Below, piece after piece: positions 10,658 to 23,100 of a stretch of DNA of 64,000 nt. Source of the stretch: Pisaster brevispinus (taxonomy: Eukaryota > Echinodermata > Asteroidea > Forcipulatida > Asteriidae); assembly GCA_023634235.1 (NCBI GenBank), contig JAMKCF010000069.1:372001-436000 (forward strand), written 5' to 3'. The translations under genes were made by a program, and so were the position numbers. The first letter of the stretch is position 1; each line of letters starts with the position of its first letter. Below the pieces are notes generated by a model. It saw nothing but the letters and a program-made list of their open reading frames with translations. It did no database searches and was not told the origin of the DNA.

Positions 10658-11108
10658 ACAATAACATCTCAATGGGTTTTATATCAGTGCCCTAGTCACT
10701 GGGCCAATAACATTCCTGTTATCTTTCTCAATTCCCAGGGGAGTATACAGCCCTGGGCTTCCTTGCCTTGTTTGGATGTTACTTGAAGTAACAGCTGGTT
10801 TAGTCAAATTGTTATGTAATTTCATCTTCTTGATACATTTTCCTCCTTCTCTGAGTTGAGGTTAGCTTCAATCTGTAATCATATATGAAAGTTCTAGGAG
10901 GAGACAGGATGTTTGCTCTTTTACTGTGATTGTGAGATGAAGGACAGCATTGTCAGCATTGGCCAAGTTTTTATGCTGGTAAGCTGGCAGATTGTATAGC
11001 GCCCTCTTTGACGAATACATGAGTAGCCCCTGGATACTGAGAGAAATAACGAATGTTATTGGCCCAGTGATTAGGGCACTGACATAAAGCACAATGATAT
11101 GTTATTGT
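10658..11108. mobile_element. Foldback/MITE-like element with ~80-90-bp inverted arms
   Basis: The left arm (about 10,658-10,741) and the right arm (about 11,027-11,108) are inverted copies. Within them, 10,687-10,714 and 11,052-11,079 match at 27 of 28 positions. The 285-bp loop has no convincing coding capacity. The arms could form a long hairpin. The family is not recognised, and target-site duplications were not clear by eye. Confidence 0.65.
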
Positions 11109-11424
11109 AAATAACTACAATTTCAAATCAGCACATAGCCTGGTGGATTTGCTCCCACTTCACAACTTCCTTGCTCAGCATTCAAATCCCCCTACACATT
11201 ATTTTTCAGAAATACAATTTTTACTGTCTTTCTAAAAAAAAAACAATACACCGCCTATCTTTAAGTTTTGGCTTTGTACATTTAGCCAGCACTGGACATG
11301 CACAGTTGACATTTTTTGGACCATTATGTCAGACTTTAGTTCCCCCAAAACAAAAATCTTCCAAAGGCAATAATCTGAAAAAGGAGAAGGTAAATAATAT
11401 CCATTTAAATTTCAGGGTAAAGTT

Positions 11425-11835
11425 TGAATAAACAAAGAACAAAAAACACTGCCAAGCACAGCAAATTTGTGCTGTGTGCACCTCGCTTTGTGCCAGGGCC
11501 TGACAGCCACTTCAAGGTAAGGGCTACACCTGATTTTGGCTGTCGGCCTAAATCAACTGTCACAAGGGCCACGTTGCCACCTACTCCTGGGGCTGAAACG
11601 GGGTTAATCCCTTCACAGTACGTAAGGATGTAGTCATGGGTATCATCCACTAGGACCCCCGACAGGTAGAGCAGAATGCAATACCTTCCCAACTTTGTAT
11701 GAAGCAGTTAAGGTTAACTGCCCTTGAGCGTCTTGCTCAAGGGCACAAGTGTCATGACCGGGATTGGAACCTTACTCTGCTGCCGACAACACCAAAGCTT
11801 TGGTCTAGAAAACTAGACCATCTGGCCACAACACA
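11425..11835 (-). mobile_element. tRNA-derived SINE, minus strand
   Basis: On the minus strand the head has an A-box-like TGGCCAGATGG (11,818-11,828) and, about 47 bp downstream, a B box GGTTCCAATCC with one mismatch (11,761-11,771), followed by GTCATGACACT and TTGAGCAAGACGC. The first part of the body matches the SINE at 3,720-4,052, so the two share a head although their tails differ. The 3' limit near 11,425 is an estimate. ORFs over the body on both strands (11,424-11,633 plus; 11,405-11,692 minus) are read-through of the SINE. Confidence 0.7.
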
Positions 11836-13088
11836 TGGGTGTTGTGACCCACCACCCATTTGTAAGGTATAGCGAAGGCACTCTCAGTTTTCACTTGGTG
11901 CTATTCCGGCCGACTTCACTTGTATCATAATTTGTTTTCAAAGTGGGTTTTTCCAGGTTATGACGAGTTCTATGAAGGTGTTTGAAATGTGGTAATGGAT
12001 TAGTATTATATCCAATAATGAGTCATAAATAGGTATACCCAAGGAATGATGCAAGAAATTGCAAGTAGTAAATAGTGTAGCTGGGACTTTTGGAGCCCAT
12101 GTGTTAATCTGGGACCAGGAGCTTTGTGCTCATGTTTATGCCTGGATGGTGTACCCAGTGTGTGTGGGTGTGGTTATTTGTAGCCCAGGTTGGAAGCAAT
12201 AGAGGGGTCCAACAGACACTGACGTCCTACGAGGGCTTTGGTTGTTTGATGATGTTTTGTCTTTTTGGCCAGGTGTACGTAGGCCTAGACTGCATGTAAA
12301 ACTCAACTCAATTTGGTTCTTGGAGATTAGTGGTTAGTTAATTTAAACATTTTTTATTCTTTGTCTCCTGAACTGAATATTAACTACTTTGTAATTTGTT
12401 TGTAACTATACTTAAAAGTAGGGCATATGGCTGTTTATGATTTTTAATTAAATACAACATTGCACTCGATGACTGAGAAACAGCGTAATGGAAAGAACTT
12501 TAACTGTAGTATACAGGTATAGGTTTGTTACAATAAGTTATACAGTACAGTAGCACATGATATAGCAACTGTATTGACAAAACCCTAGAGTTGATTGTAG
12601 AGTTTGGTCTAGTTTAGTAACAATTTTCCTTAACAATTTCAAGAACTGTAATTCAAACTTAGTACTCCAGATAATCAGTACCCACCTGTCGTGTGATGAC
12701 TGTACCTTAAACAATACTATCAATCTGTGCAAAATGGTGAATACCGTCCTGCATTGTAAATAGATTCAGTGCCAAGTGAAACAAACGTCAACAATATCCA
12801 AACAACAACTAGCAACTCAAAAGGTCTATTGAGGGCGCACTAAAAGGTCATTGGAAAGTGCTGTTTGCTCCACATTAAAATGACAGAAATTCATGCGCGG
12901 AACCTCATTAATAAAATGTATACCCACAACTTTTTCTCTAATTCAACTATTTGAAGGTGGTGCTTTTTATGAAATGTAGAAAAGTAGAAAAAAAATGAGC
13001 CCCTGGAGTTTTTGAATTCTGACTTAAAGGATTTAAGGGTAAAAAGTAAGCACTCTTAAGAGGGCCCTATTTTTATAAATGTAGGGTC
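11836..13088. other. Left flank of the satellite, no gene recognised
   Basis: AT-rich DNA with no recognisable exon, repeat family or RNA gene. The last part (about 13,050-13,110) may contain a degenerate piece of the satellite: GGGTC near 13,084 and GGAAAAATCTGACAGG at 13,102-13,117 align loosely with the monomer's own end. Confidence 0.45.
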
Positions 13089-13109
13089 ATTTTTCCAAAA
13101 AGGAAAAAT
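13089..13109. other. Perfect 8-bp-arm hairpin abutting the array edge
   Basis: ATTTTTCC, a loop of five A, then GGAAAAAT form a perfect inverted repeat that ends one base before the first regular monomer (13,111). Confidence 0.7.
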
Positions 13110-13112
13110 CTG

Positions 13113-13128
13113 ACAGGTAGTACCCTGT
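13113..13128. other. Monomer palindrome ACAGGTAGTACCCTGT (first copy)
   Basis: Five-base arms ACAGG/CCTGT flank TAGTAC. It recurs once per 314-bp unit. Length-changing variants cluster on it in other monomers (27.87, 28.81, 29.12, 29.75, 30.03, 30.65, 31.67 and 59.29 kb). Confidence 0.8.
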
Positions 13129-13398
13129 CGCCATTTTGAATTTTGGGGTCGAAAACAAAAGTGCGATTTGACGGTGCAGCGTTCTAGACTAGACTTCCCT
13201 GAAGACCTTTTCTGTGTGGGGACATGGCCAAATCCCAAAACCTGGGCAATTAGGAGCTTTCTACCAAAAAGCGACGCCATCTTTGTTGCCCAAAAAACCT
13301 CAATAATTCATGGAATAAAATGGTTGCGGCCTTCAAAGTCGAACCAGCACCGTCGGGGGAGGTGTCCACAAAAAGTGATCGCCGAAAATCGCCATGTT
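13129..13398 (+). promoter_or_regulatory. Three YY1-like CGCCATNTT sites per monomer (first set)
   Basis: CGCCATTTT at 13,129-13,137, CGCCATCTT at 13,275-13,283 and CGCCATGTT at 13,390-13,398 all lie on the plus strand. Spacings are 146, 115 and then 53 bp to the next unit. The YY1/Pho family recognises a GCCGCCATNTTG-type element. The first site matches 11 of 12 positions, the second 10 and the third 9. Most monomers keep all three, with occasional losses (for example about 31,365, 38,428, 55,541, 56,113). Binding is inferred from the motif only. Confidence 0.35.
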
Positions 13399-16300
13399 AC
13401 CGGGGGTCGAATTTTGGGAATATTTGACAGGTAGTACCCTGTCGCCATTTTGAATTTTGGGGTCGAAAACAAAAGTGCGATTTGACGGTGCAGCGTTCTA
13501 GACTAGACTTCCCTGAAGACCTTTTCTGTGTGGGGACATGGCCAAATCCCAAAACCTGGGCAATTAGGAGCTTTCTACCAAAAAGCGACGCCATCTTTGT
13601 TGCCCAAAAAACCTCAATAATTCATGGAATAAAATGGTTGCGGCCTTCAAAGTCGAACCAGCACCGTCGGGGGAGGTGTCCACAAAAAGTGATCGCCGAA
13701 AATCGCCATGTTACCGGGGGTCGAATTTTGGGAATATTTGACAGGTAGTACCCTGTCGCCATTTTGAATTTTGGGGTCGAAAACAAAAGTGCGATTTGAC
13801 GGTGCAGCGTTCTAGACTAGACTTCCCTGAAGACCTTTTCTGTGTGGGGACATGGCCAAATCCCAAAACCTGGGCAATTAGGAGCTTTCTACCAAAAAGC
13901 GACGCCATCTTTGTTGCCCAAAAAACCTCAATAATTCATGGAATAAAATGGTTGCGGCCTTCAAAGTCGAACCAGCACCGTCGGGGGAGGTGTCCACAAA
14001 AAGTGATCGCCGAAAATCGCCATGTTACCGGGGGTCGAATTTTGGGAATATTTGACAGGTAGTACCCTGTCGCCATTTTGAATTTTGGGGTCGAAAACAA
14101 AAGTGCGATTTGACGGTGCAGCGTTCTAGACTAGACTTCCCTGAAGACCTTTTCTGTGTGGGGACATGGCCAAATCCCAAAACCTGGGCAATTAGGAGCT
14201 TTCTACCAAAAAGCGACGCCATCTTTGTTGCCCAAAAAACCTCAATAATTCATGGAATAAAATGGTTGCGGCCTTCAAAGTCGAACCAGCACCGTCGGGG
14301 GAGGTGTCCACAAAAAGTGATCGCCGAAAATCGCCATGTTACCGGGGGTCGAATTTTGGGAATATTTGACAGGTAGTACCCTGTCGCCATTTTGAATTTT
14401 GGGGTCGAAAACAAAAGTGCGATTTGACGGTGCAGCGTTCTAGACTAGACTTCCCTGAAGACCTTTTCTGTGTGGGGACATGGCCAAATCCCAAAACCTG
14501 GGCAATTAGGAGCTTTCTACCAAAAAGCGACGCCATCTTTGTTGCCCAAAAAACCTCAATAATTCATGGAATAAAATGGTTGCGGCCTTCAAAGTCGAAC
14601 CAGCACCGTCGGGGGAGGTGTCCACAAAAAGTGATCGCCGAAAATCGCCATGTTACCGGGGGTCGAATTTTGGGAATATTTGACAGGTAGTACCCTGTCG
14701 CCATTTTGAATTTTGGGGTCGAAAACAAAAGTGCGATTTGACGGTGCAGCGTTCTAGACTAGACTTCCCTGAAGACCTTTTCTGTGTGGGGACATGGCCA
14801 AATCCCAAAACCTGGGCAATTAGGAGCTTTCTACCAAAAAGCGACGCCATCTTTGTTGCCCAAAAAACCTCAATAATTCATGGAATAAAATGGTTGCGGC
14901 CTTCAAAGTCGAACCAGCACCGTCGGGGGAGGTGTCCACAAAAAGTGATCGCCGAAAATCGCCATGTTACCGGGGGTCGAATTTTGGGAATATTTGACAG
15001 GTAGTACCCTGTCGCCATTTTGAATTTTGGGGTCGAAAACAAAAGTGCGATTTGACGGTGCAGCGTTCTAGACTAGACTTCCCTGAAGACCTTTTCTGTG
15101 TGGGGACATGGCCAAATCCCAAAACCTGGGCAATTAGGAGCTTTCTACCAAAAAGCGACGCCATCTTTGTTGCCCAAAAAACCTCAATAATTCATGGAAT
15201 AAAATGGTTGCGGCCTTCAAAGTCGAACCAGCACCGTCGGGGGAGGTGTCCACAAAAAGTGATCGCCGAAAATCGCCATGTTACCGGGGGTCGAATTTTG
15301 GGAATATTTGACAGGTAGTACCCTGTCGCCATTTTGAATTTTGGGGTCGAAAACAAAAGTGCGATTTGACGGTGCAGCGTTCTAGACTAGACTTCCCTGA
15401 AGACCTTTTCTGTGTGGGGACATGGCCAAATCCCAAAACCTGGGCAATTAGGAGCTTTCTACCAAAAAGCGACGCCATCTTTGTTGCCCAAAAAACCTCA
15501 ATAATTCATGGAATAAAATGGTTGCGGCCTTCAAAGTCGAACCAGCACCGTCGGGGGAGGTGTCCACAAAAAGTGATCGCCGAAAATCGCCATGTTACCG
15601 GGGGTCGAATTTTGGGAATATTTGACAGGTAGTACCCTGTCGCCATTTTGAATTTTGGGGTCGAAAACAAAAGTGCGATTTGACGGTGCAGCGTTCTAGA
15701 CTAGACTTCCCTGAAGACCTTTTCTGTGTGGGGACATGGCCAAATCCCAAAACCTGGGCAATTAGGAGCTTTCTACCAAAAAGCGACGCCATCTTTGTTG
15801 CCCAAAAAACCTCAATAATTCATGGAATAAAATGGTTGCGGCCTTCAAAGTCGAACCAGCACCGTCGGGGGAGGTGTCCACAAAAAGTGATCGCCGAAAA
15901 TCGCCATGTTACCGGGGGTCGAATTTTGGGAATATTTGACAGGTAGTACCCTGTCGCCATTTTGAATTTTGGGGTCGAAAACAAAAGTGCGATTTGACGG
16001 TGCAGCGTTCTAGACTAGACTTCCCTGAAGACCTTTTCTGTGTGGGGACAAGGCCAAATCCCAAAACCTGGGCAATTAGGAGCTTTCTACCAAAAAGCGA
16101 CGCCATCTTTGTTGCCCAAAAAACCTCAATAATTCATGGAATAAAATGGTTGCGGCCTTCAAAGTCGAACCAGCACCGTCGGGGGAGGTGTCCACAAAAA
16201 GTGATCGCCGAAAATCGCCATGTTACCGGGGGTCGAATTTTGGGAATATTTGACAGGTAGTACCCTGTCGCCATTTTGAATTTTGGGGTCGAAAACAAAA

Positions 16301-17100
16301 GTGCGATTTGACGGTGCAGCGTTCTAGACTAGACTTCCCTGAAGACCTTTTCTGTGTGGGGACATGGCCAAATCCCAAAACCTGGGCAATTAGGAGCTTT
16401 CTACCAAAAAGCGACGCCATCTTTGTTGCCCAAAAAACCTCAATAATTCATGGAATAAAATGGTTGCGGCCTTCAAAGTCGAACCAGCACCGTCGGGGGA
16501 GGTGTCCACAAAAAGTGATCGCCGAAAATCGCCATGTTACCGGGGGTCGAATTTTGGGAATATTTGACAGGTAGTACCCTGTCGCCATTTTGAATTTTGG
16601 GGTCGAAAACAAAAGTGCGATTTGACGGTGCAGCGTTCTAGACTAGACTTCCCTGAAGACCTTTTCTGTGTGGGGACATGGCCAAATCCCAAAACCTGGG
16701 CAATTAGGAGCTTTCTACCAAAAAGCGACGCCATCTTTGTTGCCCCAAAAACCTCAATAATTCATGGAATAAAATGGTTGCGGCCTTCAAAGTCGAACCA
16801 GCACCGTCGGGGGAGGTGTCCACAAAAATTGATCGCCGAAAATCGCCATGTTACCGGGGGTCGAATTTTGGGAATATTTGACAGGTAGTACCCTGTCGCC
16901 ATTTTGAATTTTGGGGTCGAAAACAAAAGTGCGATTTGACGGTGCAGCGTTCTAGACTAGACTTCCCTGAAGACCTTTTTTTGTGTGGGGACATGGCCAA
17001 ATCCCAAAACCTGGGCAATTAGGAGCTTTCTACCAAAAAGCGACGCCATCTTTGTTGCCCAAAAAACCTCAATAATTCATGGAATAAAATGGTTGCGGCC

Positions 17101-20100
17101 TTCAAATTCGAACCAGCACCGTCGGGGGAGGTGTCCGCAAAAAGTGATCGCCGAAAATCGCCATGTTACCGGGGGTCGAATTTTGGGAATATTTGACAGG
17201 TAGTACCCTGTCGCCATTTTGAATTTTGGGGTCGAAAACAAAAGTGCGATTTGACGGTGCAGCGTTCTAGACTAGACTTCCCTGAAGACCTTTTCTGTGT
17301 GGGGACATGGCCAAATCCCAAAACCTGGGCAATTAGGAGCTTTCTACCAAAAAGCGACGCCATCTTTGTTGCCCAAAAAACCTCAATAATTCATGGAATA
17401 AAATGGTTGCGGCCTTCAAATTCCAACCAGCACCGTCGGGGGAGGTGTCCGCAAAAAGTGATCGCCGAAAATCGCCATGTTACCGGGGGTCGAATTTTGG
17501 GAATATTTGACAGGTAGTACCCTGTCGCCATTTTGAATTTTGGGGTCGAAAACAAAAGTGCGATTTCACGGTGCAGCGTTCTAGACTAGACTTCCCTGAA
17601 GACCTTTTCTGTGTGGGGACATGGCCAAATCCCAAAACCTGGGCAATTAGGAGCTTTCTACCAAAAAGCGACGCCATCTTTGTTGCCCAAAAAACCTCAA
17701 TAATTCATGGAATAAAATGGTTGCGGCCTTCAAATTCGAACCAGCACCGTCGGGGGAGGTGTCCGCAAAAAGTGATCGCCGAAAATCGCCATGTTACCGG
17801 GGGTCGAATTTTGGGAGTATTTGACAGGTAGTACCCTGTCGCCATTTTGAATTTTGGGGTCGAAAACAAAAGTGCGATTTGACGGTGCAGCGTTCTAGAC
17901 TAGACTTCCCTGAAGACCTTTTCTGTGTGGGGACATGGCCAAATCCCAAAACCTGGGAAATTAGGAGCTTTCTACCAAAAAGCGACGCCATCTTTGTTGC
18001 CCAAAAAACCTCAATAATTCATGGAATAAAATGGTTGCGGCCTTCAAATTCGAACCAGCACCGTCGGGGGAGGTGTCCGCAAAAAGTGATCGCCGAAAAT
18101 CGCCATGTTACCGGGGGTCGAATTTTGGGAATATTTGACAGGTAGTACCCTGTCGCCATTTTGAATTTTGGGGTCGAAAACAAAAGTGCGATTTGACGGT
18201 GCAGCGTTCTAGACTAGACTTCCCTGAAGACCTTTTCTGTGTGGGGACATGGCCAAATCCCAAAACCTGGGCAATTAGGAGCTTTCTACCAAAAAGCGAC
18301 GCCATCTTTGTTGCCCAAAAAACCTCAATAATTCATGGAATAAAATGGTTGCGGCCTTCAAATTCGAACCAGCACCGTCGGGGGAGGTGTCCGCAAAAAG
18401 TGATCGCCGAAAATCGCCATGTTACCGGGGGTCGAATTTTGGGAATATTTGACAGGTAGTACCCTGTCGCCATTTTGAATTTTGGGGTCGAAAACAAAAG
18501 TGCGATTTGACGGTGCAGCGTTCTAGACTAGACTTCCCTGAAGACCTTTTCTGTGTGGGGACATGGCCAAATCCCAAAACCTGGGCAATTAGGAGCTTTC
18601 TACCAAAAAGCGACGCCATCTTTGTTGCCCAAAAAACCTCAATAATTCATGGAATAAAATGGTTGCGGCCTTCAAATTCGAACCAGCACCGTCGGGGGAG
18701 GTGTCCGCAAGAAGTGATCGCCGAAAATCGCCATGTTACCGGGGGTCGAATTTTGGGAATATTTGACAGGTAGTACCCTGTCGCCATTTTGAATTTTGGG
18801 GTCGAAAACAAAAGTGCGATTTGACGGTGCAGCGTTCTAGACTAGACTTCCCTGAAGACCTTTTCTGTGTGGGGACATGGCCAAATCCCAAAACCTGGGC
18901 AATTAGGAGCTTTCTACCAAAAAGCGACGCCATCTTTGTTGCCCAAAAAACCTCAATAATTCATGGAATAAAATGGTTGCGGCCTTCAAATTCGAACCAG
19001 CACCGTCGGGGGAGGTGTCCGCAAAAAGTGATCGCCGAAAATCGCCATGTTACCGGGGGTCGAATTTTGGGAATATTTGACAGGTAGTACCCTGTCGCCA
19101 TTTTGAATTTTGGGGTCGAAAACAAAAGTGCGATTTGACGGTGCAGCGTTCTAGACTAGACTTCCCTGAAGACCTTTTCTGTGTGGGGACATGGCCAAAT
19201 CCCAAAACCTGGGCAATTAGGAGCTTTCTAGCAAAAAGTGACGCCATCTTTGTTGCCCAAAAAACCTCAATAATTCATGGAATAAAATGGTTGCGGCCTT
19301 CAAGTTCGAACCAGCACCGTCGGGGGAGGTGTCCGCAAAAAGTGATCGCCGAAAATCGCCATGTTACCGGGGGTCGAATTTTGGGAATATTTGACAGGTA
19401 GTACCCTGTCGCCATTTTGAATTTTGGGGTCGAAAACAAAAGTGCGATCTGACAGTGCAGCGTTCTAGACTAGACTTCCCTGAAGACGTTTTCTGTGTGG
19501 GGACATGCCAACTCCCAAAACCTGGGCAATTAGGAGCTTTCTACCAAAAAGCGACGCCATCTTTGTTGCCCAAAAAACCTCAATAATTCATGGAATAAAA
19601 TGGTTGCGGCCTTCAAATTCGAACCAGCACCGTCGGGGGAGGTGTCCGCAAATAGTGATCGCCGAAAATCGCCATGTTACCGGGGGTCGAATTTTGGGAA
19701 TATTTGACAGGTAGTACCCTGTCGCCATTTTGAATTTTGGGGTCGAAAACAAAAGTGCGATCTGACAGTGCAGCGTTCTAGACTAGACTTCCCTGAAGAC
19801 GTTTTCTGTGTGGGGACATGCCAACTCCCAAAACCTGGGCAATTAGGAGCTTTCTACCAAAAAGCGACGCCATCTTTGTTGCCCAAAAAACCTCAATAAT
19901 TCATGGAATAAAATGGTTGCGGCCTTCAAATTCGAACCAGCACCGTCGGGGGAGGTGTCCGCAAATAGTGATCGCCGAAAATCGCCATGTTACCGGGGGT
20001 CGAATTTTGGGAATATTTGACAGGTAGTACCCTGTCGCCATTTTGAATTTTGGGGTCGAAAACAAAAGTGCGATTTGACGGTGCAGCGTTCTAGACTAGA

Positions 20101-23100
20101 CTTCCCTGAAGACCTTTTCTGTGTGGGGACATGGCCAAATCCCAAAACCTGGGCAATTAGGAGCTTTCTACCAAAAAGCGACGCCATCTTTCTTGCCCAA
20201 AAAACCTCAATAATTCATGGAATAAAATGGTTGCGGCCTTCAAATTCGAACCAGCACCGTCGGAGGAGGTGTCCGCAAAAAGTGATCGCCGAAAATCGCC
20301 ATGTTACCGGGGGTCGAATTTTGGGAATATTTGACAGGTAGTACCCTGTCGCCATTTTGAATTTTGGGGTCGAAAACAAAAGTGCGATTTGACGGTGCAG
20401 CGTTTTAGACTAGACTTCCCTGAAGACCTTTTCTGTGTGGGGACATGGCCAAATCCCAAAACCTGGGCAATTAGGAGCTTTCTACCAAAAAGCGACGCCA
20501 TCTTTGTTGCCCCAAAAACCTCAATAATTCATGGAATAAAATGGTTGCGGCCTTCAAATTCGAACCAGCACCGTCGGGAGAGGTGTCCGCAAAAAGTGAT
20601 CGCCGAAAATCGCCATGTTACCGGGGGTCGAATTTTGGGAATGTTTGACAGGTAGTACCCTGTCGCCATTTTGAATTTTGGGGTCGAAAACAAAAGTGCG
20701 ATTTGACGGTGCAGCGTTCTAGACTAGACTTCCCTGAAGACCTTTTCTGTGTGGGGACATGGCCAAATCACAAAACCTGGGCAATTAGGAGCTTTCTACC
20801 AAAAAGCGACGCCATCTTTGTTGCCCAAAAAACCTCAATAATTCATGGAATAAAATGGTTGCGGCCTTCAAATTCCAACCAGCACCGTCGGGGGAGGTGT
20901 CCGCAAAAAGTGATCGCCGAAAATCGCCATGTTACCGGGGGTCGAATTTTGGGAATATTTGACAGGTAGTACCCTGTCGCCATTTTGAATTTTGGGGTCG
21001 AAAACAAAAGTGCGATTTCACGGTGCAGCGTTCTAGACTAGACTTCCCTGAAGACCTTTTCTGTGTGGGGACATGGCCAAATCCCAAAACCTGGGCAATT
21101 AGGAGCTTTCTACCAAAAAGCGACGCCATCTTTGTTGCCCAAAAAACCTCAATAATTCATGGAATAAAATGGTTGCGGCCTTCAAATTCGAACCAGCACC
21201 GTCGGGGGAGGTGTCCGCAAAAAGTGATCGCCGAAAATCGCCATGTTACCGGGGGTCGAATTTTGGGAGTATTTGACAGGTAGTACCCTGTCGCCATTTT
21301 GAATTTTGGGGTCGAAAACAAAAGTGCGATTTGACGGTGCAGCGTTCTAGACTAGACTTCCCTGAAGACCTTTTCTGTGTGGGGACATGGCCAAATCCCA
21401 AAACCTGGGCAATTAGGAGCTTTCTACCAAAAAGCGACGCCATCTTTGTTGCCCAAAAAACCTCAATAATTCATGGAATAAAATGGTTGCGGCCTTCAAA
21501 TTCGAACCAGCACCGTCGGGGGAGGTGTCCGCAAAAAGTGATCGCCGAAAATCGCCATGTTACCGGGGGTCGAATTTTGGGAATATTTGACAGGTAGTAC
21601 CCTGTCGCCATTTTGAATTTTGGGGTCGAAAACAAAAGTGCGATTTGACGGTGCAGCGTTCTAGACTAGACTTCCCTGAAGACCTTTTCTGTGTGGGGAC
21701 ATGGCCAAATCCCAAAACCTGGGCAATTAGGAGCTTTCTAGCAAAAAGTGACGCCATCTTTGTTGCCCAAAAAACCTCAATAATTCATGGAATAAAATGG
21801 TTGCGGCCTTCAAGTTCGAACCAGCACCGTCGGGGGAGGTGTCCGCAAAAAGTGATCGCCGAAAATCGCCATGTTACCGGGGGTCGAATTTTGGGAATAT
21901 TTGACAGGTAGTACCCTGTCGCCATTTTGAATTTTGGGGTCGAAAACAAAAGTGCGATCTGACAGTGCAGCGTTCTAGACTAGACTTCCCTGAAGACGTT
22001 TTCTGTGTGGGGACATGCCAACTCCCAAAACCTGGGCAATTAGGAGCTTTCTACCAAAAAGCGACGCCATCTTTGTTGCCCAAAAAACCTCAATAATTCA
22101 TGGAATAAAATGGTTGCGGCCTTCAAATTCGAACCAGCACCGTCGGGGGAGGTGTCCGCAAGAAGTGATCGCCGAAAATCGCCATGTTACCGGGGGTCGA
22201 ATTTTGGGAATATTTGACAGGTAGTACCCTGTCGCCATTTTGAATTTTGGGGTCGAAAACAAAAGTGCGATTTGACGGTGCAGCGTTCTAGACTAGACTT
22301 CCCTGAAGACCTTTTCTGTGTGGGGACATGGCCAAATCCCAAAACCTGGGCAATTAGGAGCTTTCTACCAAAAAGCGACGCCATCTTTCTTGCCCAAAAA
22401 ACCTCAATAATTCATGGAATAAAATGGTTGCGGCCTTCAAATTCGAACCAGCACCGTCGGAGGAGGTGTCCGCAAAAAGTGATCGCCGAAAATCGCCATG
22501 TTACCGGGGGTCGAATTTTGGGAATATTTGACAGGTAGTACCCTGTCGCCATTTTGAATTTTGGGGTCGAAAACAAAAGTGCGATTTGACGGTGCAGCGT
22601 TTTAGACTAGACTTCCCTGAAGACCTTTTCTGTGTGGGGACATGGCCAAATCCCAAAACCTGGGCAATTAGGAGCTTTCTACCAAAAAGCGACGCCATCT
22701 TTGTTGCCCCAAAAACCTCAATAATTCATGGAATAAAATGGTTGCGGCCTTCAAATTCGAACCAGCACCGTCGGGAGAGGTGTCCGCAAAAAGTGATCGC
22801 CGAAAATCGCCATGTTACCGGGGGTCGAATTTTGGGAATGTTTGACAGGTAGTACCCTGTCGCCATTTTGAATTTTGGGGTCGAAAACAAAAGTGCGATT
22901 TGACGGTGCAGCGTTCTAGACTAGACTTCCCTGAAGACCTTTTCTGTGTGGGGACATGGCCAAATCACAAAACCTGGGCAATTAGGAGCTTTCTACCAAA
23001 AAGCGACGCCATCTTTGTTGCCCAAAAAACCTCAATAATTCATGGAATAAAATGGTTGCGGCCTTCAAATTCCAACCAGCACCGTCGGGGGAGGTGTCCG

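Larger units (their letters stand above)
13111..17100. repeat. Array block 1: near-identical monomers at the left edge
   Basis: About 12.7 monomers marked by CAAAGTCGAACC with TCCACAAAAAG. By eye the first nine copies are identical, and later ones differ by only single changes (for example ACAAGGCC at about 16,050). The block ends between 16,850 and 17,101, where both markers switch to CAAATTCGAACC and TCCGCAAAAAG. A T-run expansion appears at about 16,977-16,982. Confidence 0.9.

Noticed and set aside
11405..11692. 95-codon minus-strand ORF and the 69-codon plus-strand ORF opposite it
   Set aside because: Both lie within the SINE body. A possible exon on the plus strand (CAG at 11,415 to GTAAGG at 11,512) contains an in-frame stop for the attractive frame.
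13320..13350. Pol III B box in each monomer (minus-strand GGTTCGAATTT)
   Set aside because: It lacks the final CC of the B box, no convincing A box lies at the right distance, and this very spot is among the most variable in the array (CAAAGTCGAACC, AAATTCCAACC, CAAGTTCGAACC).
13335..13360. CENP-B-box-like motif TTCGAACCA...CGGGG
   Set aside because: The spacing between the TTCG and CGGG cores is about five bases too long for the canonical box, and TTCG is lost in the TTCCAACC sub-family.
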